DNA from: Thermoflexus sp.
GTDB taxonomy: Bacteria > Chloroflexota > Anaerolineae > Thermoflexales > Thermoflexaceae
Assembly: GCA_017743605.1 (NCBI GenBank)
Contig: JAGHYO010000042.1
Span: 1-13,561 of the forward strand
DNA length: 13,561 nt
Direction of reading: 5' to 3'
The notes below the pieces were generated by a model. That model ran no database searches and was not told where the DNA came from. It saw only the letters and a program-made list of their open reading frames with translations. The position numbers and the translations under genes are program-made. Positions 1 through 8,492 of the stretch are shown here, one piece after another. Numbering within the stretch: position 1 is the stretch's first letter; every line of letters begins with the position of its first letter.

Positions 1-649
1 CCCGCCCTAGCCCGCCCGAGGCCCCGGTCCATTCGGCCACCACCGCCCCGATCAGAGCCAGGGGAATGGCGGTCTTCAGGGCAGCGAAGGCGTAGGGCCG
101 CGCCGACGGCCACCGCAGATGGACGAAGATCTCCCACTCTGAAGCGTCCCAAGCCCGCAACAGCTCCAGCGCCGCTGGGTCCACTGCCCGCAGCCCGGTC
201 ATCAACGGGACAAGGGCGGGGTAGAAGGTCAGCAGGGCGGTCATCAGCACCTTGGGGAGCGGCCCAAAGCCGAACCATATGGTTAGGATCGGAGCGATGG
301 CCACCAAGGGGATGGCCTTCAGCAGCAACACCAGGGGCATGATCGCCCGTTCCAAGGGCGGCCAGAAGGCCGTAGCAATAGCCAAGGCGAGGGAGACCCC
401 CATTCCTAATGCCAAGCCGGCGGCGGCCTCCCCCAGGGTCACTCCCGTCGCCTGGAGATACAGCCCCCGCTCGGCCCAGAGCGTGGCCAGGATGCGGGAG
501 GGGGCGGGAACCAGATACACCGGCACCCGGGCCTCGCGGACGATCAGCTCCCACCCCGCCAGGGCCAGCGGGAGGGCGAGGAGGGGCACCCATGGGGCCA
601 GCCGCGCCCCCGAACGCAGGCGAGGAAGCTCCATTCCCATCGGGCTCAT
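1..649 (-). CDS. ABC transporter permease, SsuC/TauC/ThiX-like (partial, cut by left edge)
   Basis: Membrane subunit of an ABC importer. The start and 216 residues are visible; the frame is still open at position 1, and the family is usually 250-270 residues, so only the C-terminus is missing. After a short basic N-terminus there is a first hydrophobic segment (about 19-37), then further segments around 68-94, 102-126, 132-152 and 188-207. Residues 159-186 match the cytoplasmic EAA loop that docks on the ATPase (ALELLRAWDASEWEIF and following), and residues 204-215 (VAEWTGASGGLG) are the hallmark after that loop in the SsuC/TauC/ThiX group. Its ATG overlaps the TGA of the upstream ATPase (ATGA), implying translational coupling, and a GGGAGG site lies about 6 bases before the ATG. 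The binding protein is probably beyond the left edge. The substrate is not readable from this subunit; sulfonates, nitrate, thiamine precursors and riboflavin are all carried by this branch. Confidence 0.93.
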   Translation of the reverse strand, partial: MSPMGMELPRLRSGARLAPWVPLLALPLALAGWELIVREARVPVYLVPAPSRILATLWAERGLYLQATGVTLGEAAAGLALGMGVSLALAIATAFWPPLERAIMPLVLLLKAIPLVAIAPILTIWFGFGPLPKVLMTALLTFYPALVPLMTGLRAVDPAALELLRAWDASEWEIFVHLRWPSARPYAFAALKTAIPLALIGAVVAEWTGASGGLGR

Positions 650-1398
650 CCGGCGCCTCCCATCAGGGCTGCTCGAACGCGCTCCACCCACTCCCCAATC
701 CGTCGCTCGTCCGTCCGCGGACGCGGATCCGGGAGGGGGATGCGGGCTCGGATCCGGGCCGGTCGGCCGGCGAGGACCACCACCTCATCCCCCAGGCGGA
801 CCGCCTCATGGAGGTCATGGGTCACCCAGAGGACGGTGGCGCCGAAGGCGCGCCACAGCCGCTCCACCTCCTCCAGCAGCTGCGCTCGGGTCAGGGCATC
901 CAGGGCCGCGAAGGGCTCATCCATCAACCAGACAGCGGGGCCGGCGGCCAGGGTGCGGGCCAGGGCGACCCGCTGCTGCATGCCCCCCGAGAGCATCCGG
1001 GGGTAAGCCCGTTCGAACCCCTTCAGGCCGACCATCGCGATGAGCTCCTCTACCGTAAGGGGCGGCCGGAGAGCGCGGCCGTTTACCTCCAGGGCGAGGC
1101 GGATGTTGCCTTCCACCGTGCGCCAGGGCAGCAGCGCCGGCTGCTGGCCCATCCAGCCGATGCGGCGGGCCGCCCGGGCCTGGGCGGGGGAAAGGTCCCC
1201 GATGCGGATCCGACCGGCGGTGGGCGTCAGCAGGCCGGCCGCCAGGCGGAGCAGGGTGGACTTGCCGCACCCGCTGGGGCCCACGATCACGGTGAAGGAG
1301 CCCGGGCGGACTTCTAAGTTCAAGTCCTCGAAGATCACCCAACGGCCGGAAGGGGCTGGGAAGGTGTGGTGCACGCGTTCCATCCGGATCCCTAGCAT
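646..1398 (-). CDS. ABC transporter ATP-binding protein, SsuB/TauB-like
   Basis: Cytoplasmic ATPase of the same importer, 250 residues, a normal length for SsuB/TauB/ThiZ proteins. Complete motif set: Walker A GPSGCGKST (40-48), Q-loop region MGQQPALLPW (83-92), signature LSGGMQQR (136-143), Walker B VWLMDEP (156-162), D-loop ALD (165-167) and switch histidine H194 in WVTHD. The double Q followed by ALLPW is typical of the nitrate/sulfonate/taurine branch. The ATG at 1398 is preceded by an AGAGGG-like site; a second in-frame ATG at 1383 would remove five residues and cannot be excluded. It begins 10 bases after the stop of the IclR/split-barrel regulator and ends in a 4-base overlap with the permease, so the three genes read as one operon. 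Family and role are sure; the transported compound is unknown. Confidence 0.95.
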   Translation of the reverse strand: MLGIRMERVHHTFPAPSGRWVIFEDLNLEVRPGSFTVIVGPSGCGKSTLLRLAAGLLTPTAGRIRIGDLSPAQARAARRIGWMGQQPALLPWRTVEGNIRLALEVNGRALRPPLTVEELIAMVGLKGFERAYPRMLSGGMQQRVALARTLAAGPAVWLMDEPFAALDALTRAQLLEEVERLWRAFGATVLWVTHDLHEAVRLGDEVVVLAGRPARIRARIPLPDPRPRTDERRIGEWVERVRAALMGGAG

Positions 1399-1408
1399 CG
1401 TGGGCCCT

Positions 1409-2509
1409 CTATCGATCGGGGGAAGGGATCAGTCCGCGGCGACCTTGCATCCGTTCCGGGAGGATGCGGAACATCTCCTGGAGCCCGAGGGGCGGGCTGT
1501 CAAGCTGGTAGCGGGCGGCCAGCCGGGCGGCCAGCCCCTCAGGGCCCTGTGGGAAGACCTCGGGAAGGGCCCGGCCTTCCACTCGAACCCGCCGCAGGGG
1601 TGGCCAGGGCTCATCGATGAGCAACGTGACCTGGGGGTGAGCCCGGATGTAGCCCGGCCATCGGGAGCCCGGGAGGGCGGCGATCCAGAGCGCCGGGCGC
1701 TCCCAGAGATACCACACCGGAACCGCATACGGCCGGCCGTCCGCTCGCAGGCCGACCAGCCGGGCGATCCATGGCCCTTCCAGGAAAGCGGCGATCTCCT
1801 CGGGGCGAAGCCGCCGCAGGGAGAGCCCTTCCGGCTCGGCGGCGTAGGGCTGATACGCGGGGGCGCCCAGCCGGAGGGAGAGGCGGGCGGCCGCTGCCCG
1901 CAGGGCCTCGTAGAGGGCCGGGCGGGCCCGGGAGGCGGGCAGACGGACCGCCAGGGCGGCGACCGGGTGGCGGCCGTCGGGGCAGATGGGGACAGCCGCT
2001 TCGATCAGCGCGCCCAGGCGCCGGCGGGCGATCCCCTCCCGTCGGATCCGCCCCCAGCGGGGGCCGGTTCGATGGGCGGCCAGGAAAATCCATCCGGGGG
2101 CGCTCCCCTCAAGGGGAAGGCGGTCCCCCACGGCCCAGCGGCCCACCAGGGGATGGACGCCCAGGACGGCTTCCAGGACCACCACCTCCCCTCCGGCCGG
2201 GCGCAGCAGCGCGAGGCTCTCGGCGAACCCGCGGGCCTGGGCCCGGAACAGCTCCCGCAGCGCCTGTTCGGGATGCGCTTGGGCGGCCAGCGCCCACCAT
2301 CGGGGGCCCAGGCGGTAGGGCCCGCGAGGGCCGGCCTGCTCCAGGTAACCGTGGGCCTTCAGGGTGTTCAGCAGCGCGAAGAGCCCGGTGCGGGAGAACC
2401 CGAAGCGTGCCTGCAGCGCCGCAGGGGAAACCCCCTCCGGCCGGTCGGCGATCCACTCCAGGATCCGCAGCGCCCGCTCCACCGCCGGCACCCGATGGAT
2501 ATAGGCCAA
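1409..2509 (-). CDS. IclR-type transcriptional regulator fused to an FMN/F420 split-barrel (PNPOx-like) domain
   Basis: 366 residues, longer than ordinary IclR regulators (about 250-280). Residues 1-70 form an IclR winged helix-turn-helix (VERALRILEWIADRPEGVSP..., FSRTGLFALLNTLKAHGYLE, PYRLGP). Residues about 85-216 look like a shortened, diverged IclR effector (GAF-like) domain: GDRLPLEGSAPGWIFLAA and the late PVAALAVRLP strand are recognisable. Residues about 232-350 match the pyridoxamine-phosphate-oxidase-like split barrel: EEIAAFLEGPWIARLVGL, DGRPYAVPVWYLWE, a YIRAHPQVTLLID strand and RVRVEGRA. Members of that fold bind FMN, F420, haem or flavin derivatives. The start is TTG, chosen because GGAGGG sits 4 bases upstream and a good promoter lies just beyond. 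It leads the operon with the ABC importer, so it likely controls itself and the transporter. Cofactor binding and enzymatic activity are inferred, not seen. The two-domain reading is strong because both ends match their families over their full lengths. Confidence 0.88.
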   Translation of the reverse strand: MAYIHRVPAVERALRILEWIADRPEGVSPAALQARFGFSRTGLFALLNTLKAHGYLEQAGPRGPYRLGPRWWALAAQAHPEQALRELFRAQARGFAESLALLRPAGGEVVVLEAVLGVHPLVGRWAVGDRLPLEGSAPGWIFLAAHRTGPRWGRIRREGIARRRLGALIEAAVPICPDGRHPVAALAVRLPASRARPALYEALRAAAARLSLRLGAPAYQPYAAEPEGLSLRRLRPEEIAAFLEGPWIARLVGLRADGRPYAVPVWYLWERPALWIAALPGSRWPGYIRAHPQVTLLIDEPWPPLRRVRVEGRALPEVFPQGPEGLAARLAARYQLDSPPLGLQEMFRILPERMQGRRGLIPSPDR

Positions 2510-2513
2510 GGGA

Positions 2514-2519
2514 CCCTCC
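2514..2519 (-). promoter_or_regulatory. Ribosome binding site deciding the TTG start of the IclR fusion
   Basis: On the minus strand GGAGGG is followed by four bases (TCCC) and then TTG at 2509. No ATG or GTG further in has a comparable site, so this fixes the uncommon TTG as the start codon. Confidence 0.7.
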
Positions 2520-2544
2520 GGTTCATTAAAGAAAACTATGATTT

Positions 2545-2572
2545 ACTATAGCAGATTTCGAGGATCCGTCAA
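2545..2572 (-). promoter_or_regulatory. Sigma-70-type promoter of the IclR fusion/ABC importer operon
   Basis: Minus-strand -35 TTGACG (2572-2567) and -10 TATAGT (2550-2545) are separated by 16 bases, an excellent match in otherwise GC-rich DNA. Transcription would start near 2538, giving a leader of about 29 bases before the TTG start. The pentamer ACTAT (plus strand) occurs at 2535-2539 and 2545-2549, 10 bases apart, over the -10 box and start point. That is where an autorepressor of the IclR family could bind; operator function is inference. Confidence 0.7.
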
Positions 2573-2650
2573 GCCCGCATGGTCCGGGGAGGCGGGAAAG
2601 CCCTGGGGGGTTGGGGCGTGCTTCAGGGCGGATCGATCGGGGGGAAGAGG

Positions 2651-2684
2651 ATCAGGGTCAGGCGGAGGTCCGCCTGACCCTGAT
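2651..2684 (-). terminator. Perfect 16-bp hairpin, probable terminator of the molybdoenzyme operon
   Basis: Arm 2651-2666 is the exact reverse complement of 2669-2684, with two central bases; the closing base pairs would open to a larger loop in RNA. It lies 25 bases downstream of the NrfD stop (2709) and upstream of the IclR-operon promoter on the same strand. On the minus strand it is followed by a pyrimidine run (CCTCTTCCCCCC) rather than a U tract, so termination may be imperfect or factor-assisted. The rest of 2510-2708 holds only the promoter described separately. Confidence 0.65.
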
Positions 2685-2708
2685 CGCCCTTCGGTGCCCC
2701 TGAGGGGC

Positions 2709-3857
2709 TCAGGACGGGTGGGATGGGCTGACGATGGGGATCAGGCGGTAGGCGGCCAGGAAGATCAAGGCGGCGGCGGAGACGATGCCAACGGCCAGCA
2801 GCCATTCGGTGAGGGTGGGGAAGTAATCGAAGCTCAAGCCCGGGCCGGTGAAGGCAAGGCGCAGGGCTTCGAACTCAGGCACCACCAGCGCGGGGATCAC
2901 CAGGTTCAGCTTGGCGCTGAGGCTGGTGAAGGCCACGAGCCCGCCGGCGGCCGCCAGGACGGCAGGCCGAGCCCCGGGCAGGAGCAGCAGGATCAGCGGA
3001 AGGACCAGCCCCAAGGCGATCTCGAAGATCCAGAAGACCCAGGAGAACGGCCCGAAGAGGATCAGGCGCAGGGCCTCCACCCGGCTCGGGACCCCCGCGT
3101 AGAGGGTGGTGGAGTATTCCGCCCAAAGCAGCACGAGGGTGAACAGGAGCAGACCCAGCACCAGGCCTCGCAGGAAGCGGAGGGCTTCGGCGTCGGCGTG
3201 GCCCAGGAGGATCGAGAGGAAGAGAACCAGGGCCGCTCCGCCCAATGCGCCATCGGCCAGGAAGCGGATGGGAACCAGAGCGGATTCCCACAGGCCCTGG
3301 GCGCTGACCACTCCGAAGAGCGCCCCCTCAGCGCCTCCCATGATCACGGCCAGGAGCAGACCAAGGCCGAACAGCGGCCGGATGGCCGGGCTCTCCGGCT
3401 GGGCCTTCTTGAGATAAATCAGAGCCAGGAGGAGAAGCCCGTAGATCAGGTAGAACCAGGCCATCCAGGCCATAAGCGAAGCGGGTTGGGTCGAAAGGTA
3501 AAGCTTCCAGAAGCGGAGAGGATGGCCGAGATCGAGCCAGATGGCCAGCAACCCTCCGGCCAGGGCGGCCAGGGCGGCGAAGAGGGCGATCCCGCTCAGG
3601 GGCTGCAAAGCTTTCACCCGGAAACTTTCTCCGAGAGCAGCGACGGCGAAGGCCCCGATGGAGATCCCGGCCAGGGTCGTGTAAACGGCCACCCACAGCC
3701 CCCAGGGGACGTAGGTGTTATAGGCAGCGACCGTGTGCCCGCTGGTGAGGCGCTGAATCAGGCCCACCGCGCCGGCCACCAAGCCAGCGATGGCGATCCC
3801 CCACAGGATCCTCTCGACAGCGCTCATCCCCCGCGTGATCTTCTCCGCTCGGCTCAT
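2709..3857 (-). CDS. NrfD/PsrC-family membrane anchor subunit
   Basis: Integral membrane subunit of 382 residues that would link the iron-sulfur and molybdenum subunits to the quinone pool. I count about ten hydrophobic segments (roughly 17-35, 50-75, 87-109, 126-148, 161-183, 193-218, 229-252, 268-293, 297-320, 350-371), closer to the ten-helix HybB/DsrP-like members than to eight-helix PsrC. Family marks are NTYVPWGLWVAVYTTLAG (47-64), the conserved LDLGHPLRFW (108-117) after the third helix, and a polar WAEYSTTLYAG stretch (245-255). The start is the ATG at 3857: it overlaps the chaperone stop (ATGA), has GGAGG five bases upstream, and lies where family similarity begins; the frame stays open further upstream only because it runs under the chaperone gene. 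It is last in the operon, followed by a hairpin. Confidence 0.92.
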   Translation of the reverse strand: MSRAEKITRGMSAVERILWGIAIAGLVAGAVGLIQRLTSGHTVAAYNTYVPWGLWVAVYTTLAGISIGAFAVAALGESFRVKALQPLSGIALFAALAALAGGLLAIWLDLGHPLRFWKLYLSTQPASLMAWMAWFYLIYGLLLLALIYLKKAQPESPAIRPLFGLGLLLAVIMGGAEGALFGVVSAQGLWESALVPIRFLADGALGGAALVLFLSILLGHADAEALRFLRGLVLGLLLFTLVLLWAEYSTTLYAGVPSRVEALRLILFGPFSWVFWIFEIALGLVLPLILLLLPGARPAVLAAAGGLVAFTSLSAKLNLVIPALVVPEFEALRLAFTGPGLSFDYFPTLTEWLLAVGIVSAAALIFLAAYRLIPIVSPSHPS

Positions 3858-4522
3858 GAGGACCTCCCGGTGCGTTCGTCGGATGGCAGCGAATCGGAGT
3901 GCTCTGCAAGGACAGCGTCCAGCCATTCCAGATCCAGCCGGACGGCCTCGTGGGTGAAGGCGGCCAGCCCGATGAAGAAGGGATCGGTGGTGCTGGAGGC
4001 CAGGGCTTCGCAGAAGCGCGGCAGCCATGGTAAGACGTGGCGGCGGAGGAACTCCCGGCTGGCCTGCAGGATCCGCCAGCGCTCCGCGTCATGGGTTGCC
4101 TCAGCAGCCCGTCGAGCCAGGTAGGCCAGGAAACCTAGCTCCAGGGCGATGTGGTCGGGCGGGATCCGCCATTCCGTCTCCGGCATGGCGGACCACTGCA
4201 GGTAGAAGCGACGGGCGGCCGCCGCCGTGGGGCCCATCAGCCGCTCCCCGTGCAGATAGAACGAGGCGAAAGGGGGGGCGGGGACGCGGCCGGGGCCTTC
4301 CATCAGCCGGGTCATCTCAACGTTGAGAGCCTCGACCAGAGCCCGGCCGTCGACGGCCTCCCGGATGCGCTGCTGCAGCTGCCGGAGCCCTGGGGCCATG
4401 GGCGAGCCTGGCTCCAGGGCCAGGCTCGCCACCGCGCCCAAGACCGTTTCGGTTAAGGGATAGGAGAAGAGGGCCCGCAGCAGGCTGTAGAGACCTTCGC
4501 GTTCTTTCAGCTCACGCTCCAT
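3854..4522 (-). CDS. TorD/DmsD-family molybdoenzyme chaperone
   Basis: Cytoplasmic all-helical chaperone, 222 residues, that would bind the Tat signal and assist cofactor insertion of the catalytic subunit encoded immediately upstream. Family marks: GLYSLLRALFSYPL near the N-terminus (10-23), NVEMTRLMEGPGRVPAPPFASFY (67-89, the [EY]xRLF-GPG-PPxxSxY region), PPDHIALELGFLAYL (121-135) and FLRRHVLPWLPRF (158-170). I chose the ATG at 4522 because GTGGAG lies 6 bases before it. An in-frame GTG at 4534, directly after the stop of the molybdenum subunit, would add four residues but has no visible ribosome site. The gene is packed between the catalytic subunit and the NrfD subunit, overlapping the latter by four bases, so it is surely a dedicated partner. 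Confidence 0.9.
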   Translation of the reverse strand: MERELKEREGLYSLLRALFSYPLTETVLGAVASLALEPGSPMAPGLRQLQQRIREAVDGRALVEALNVEMTRLMEGPGRVPAPPFASFYLHGERLMGPTAAAARRFYLQWSAMPETEWRIPPDHIALELGFLAYLARRAAEATHDAERWRILQASREFLRRHVLPWLPRFCEALASSTTDPFFIGLAAFTHEAVRLDLEWLDAVLAEHSDSLPSDERTGRSS

Positions 4523-4534
4523 CACTGGCTCCAC

Positions 4535-7369
<2,835 letters not shown>

Positions 7370-7381
7370 CCCGGACCTCCC

Positions 7382-8284
7382 TCAAACCAGGTAAAAGACC
7401 TTGGGCTCCGTGCCCAGCTCCTCTTTCAGAAGGATGACGTTGGGCTGGCTGACCAGCTCCGCGACCAGGCTCTGGGGATCGTTCAGATCTCCGAAGTAAC
7501 TGACCCTCCCCATGCAGGAGAGCACGCACGCGGGCAGCTGCCCTCGCTCGATGCGATGGAGGCAGAAGTGACACTTCCGCACGTTGCCGATGGGAGAGGC
7601 GTCCCGGCGTCGGACGCGGCCCTGGCCGTATTCTGGGGAGGGGAGCAGCTCATAGGGTTGTGGCTGGCCGCCCTCGAAATCGCTGTAGAAGTATCCGGCG
7701 TCGAAGGAGCGGGCTGCGTAGGGGCATGCGGTGATGCAATAGCGGCATCCGATGCACTGGTCATAGTTGATCACCACGATCCCATCGGCCCGCTTCCACG
7801 TCGCCTCCACCGGGCACACGGGAACACAGGGCGGGTTTTCGCACTGCATGCACAGCCGCGGGATGAAGCGCCGGGAGACGTGCGGGTAGGTCCCCCGGGT
7901 CTCCGTCAGCACGGGCCGATAGGCGATGCCGGGCGGCAGCTTGTTCTCCGAGATGCAGGCCACCGTGCAGGCATAGCATCCCACGCATTTGCGCAGGTCG
8001 ATGACCATCGCCCAGCGCCGCTGTTCCACCGGTTTCTGCAGCGCCCGCCGGAGATCCTCCATCATGCGCACCACGGGGTGTTGCCCGCTCATCGCCTCCG
8101 GGAGCTCAGGGGGTGGCTCCAGCTCCCCCACCGGGGCGCCCGGTGGAGCCGCCTCGACCTGATCCAGGATCCCCTGTGCGGCAGCAGGGGCGATCAGGGA
8201 GGCGAAGATCCCGCTGGCGAACCGCGCCAGGAACGCCCTCCGCGTCGCCAGGTCCGGCTTTCGAGTGCGGGTTTCTTGAACCAT
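7382..8284 (-). CDS. Four-cluster ferredoxin-type electron-transfer subunit with Tat signal (PsrB/TtrB/NrfC-like)
   Basis: 300-residue electron-transfer subunit that passes electrons between the membrane anchor and the molybdenum subunit. Sixteen cysteines form four [4Fe-4S] sets: C100/C103/C106/C110, C145/C148/C153/C157, C177/C180/C183/C187 and C238/C241/C253/C257. The N-terminus holds TRRAFLARFASG (14-25) and a hydrophobic stretch ending in APAAA, a plausible twin-arginine signal, followed by a Pro-rich linker (45-65). An own Tat signal is seen in TtrB- and NrfC-type subunits, whereas many PsrB-type subunits travel with the catalytic partner. The frame is open to 8467, but the ATG at 8284 is preferred: GGGAG lies about 8 bases upstream and the Tat motif then falls at residue 14. 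First gene of the operon, facing the sensory operon across a 208-base divergent region. Confidence 0.92.
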   Translation of the reverse strand: MVQETRTRKPDLATRRAFLARFASGIFASLIAPAAAQGILDQVEAAPPGAPVGELEPPPELPEAMSGQHPVVRMMEDLRRALQKPVEQRRWAMVIDLRKCVGCYACTVACISENKLPPGIAYRPVLTETRGTYPHVSRRFIPRLCMQCENPPCVPVCPVEATWKRADGIVVINYDQCIGCRYCITACPYAARSFDAGYFYSDFEGGQPQPYELLPSPEYGQGRVRRRDASPIGNVRKCHFCLHRIERGQLPACVLSCMGRVSYFGDLNDPQSLVAELVSQPNVILLKEELGTEPKVFYLV

Positions 8285-8321
8285 CGCATGCGCTCCCGAG
8301 CGAAGCTTTCCTTCGATTTCG

Positions 8322-8327
8322 AGCATA
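8322..8327 (-). promoter_or_regulatory. Candidate -10 box for the molybdoenzyme operon
   Basis: Minus-strand TATGCT lies about 40 bases before the ATG of the iron-sulfur gene. At a 17-base spacing the -35 position reads GCCCAT, a poor match. A weak -35 would fit an activator-dependent promoter, but this is a tentative call resting on one hexamer. Confidence 0.3.
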
Positions 8328-8390
8328 AAGGACCTGTGCCCTCCATGGGCCTGGGGCTCCTCCGGAAAGGAGACCTGGGGATTTTCCCAG

Positions 8391-8404
8391 TTCCGGACCC
8401 GGAA
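8391..8404. promoter_or_regulatory. Palindrome TTCCGG-N2-CCGGAA, candidate response-regulator operator
   Basis: A perfect 6-2-6 inverted repeat in the middle of the divergent intergenic region, with a matching half-site TCCGGAA at 8361-8367 in inverted orientation to TTCCGGA at 8391-8397, 30 bases centre to centre. NarL-type regulators commonly bind short inverted half-sites with a two-base centre, and such a regulator is encoded in the adjacent operon. Binding is inferred. Confidence 0.45.
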
Positions 8405-8417
8405 GGATCCTGGGACG

Positions 8418-8446
8418 TAGCCACCCGTCTTCATCCCCGTTACAAT
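8418..8446 (+). promoter_or_regulatory. Candidate promoter of the sensory operon
   Basis: TAGCCA (8418-8423) and TACAAT (8441-8446) are separated by 17 bases. The -10 box is good and the -35 box matches four of six positions. A transcript would start near 8453, about 40 bases before the lipoprotein ATG. Confidence 0.45.
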
Positions 8447-8456
8447 GGAAACGGGG
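8435..8456. promoter_or_regulatory. Dyad CCCCGTT-N8-AACGGGG over the sensory-operon -10 box
   Basis: Perfect 7-bp arms (8435-8441 and 8450-8456) flank an 8-base centre holding most of the TACAAT -10 hexamer. Its position would suit a repressor or autoregulator; in RNA it would lie mostly upstream of the expected start. Function is inferred from position only. Confidence 0.35.
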
Positions 8457-8492
8457 GCAGGGCGCATAGCGTCTGATCCTGCGGAGGCTCTG

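Noticed and set aside
252..1317. Overlapping plus-strand open frames at the left end.
   Set aside because: Composition is Pro/Arg/Gly-rich with no domain, and the minus strand encodes a clear permease and ATPase over the same bases.
1411..1422. ATCGATCGGGGG, also present at 2632-2643, looked like a direct repeat flanking the IclR gene.
   Set aside because: A few shared 12-mers are expected by chance in 13.5 kb of GC-biased DNA, and similarity fades with indels beyond the core; no target-site or transposase signs.
8291..8315. Small inverted repeats (CGCTC-CC-GAGCG and CGAAG-N5-CTTCG) over the leader and ribosome site of the iron-sulfur gene, considered as a riboswitch or RNA thermometer.
   Set aside because: Stems of about five base pairs with tiny loops, and no larger conserved fold visible; too weak to call.
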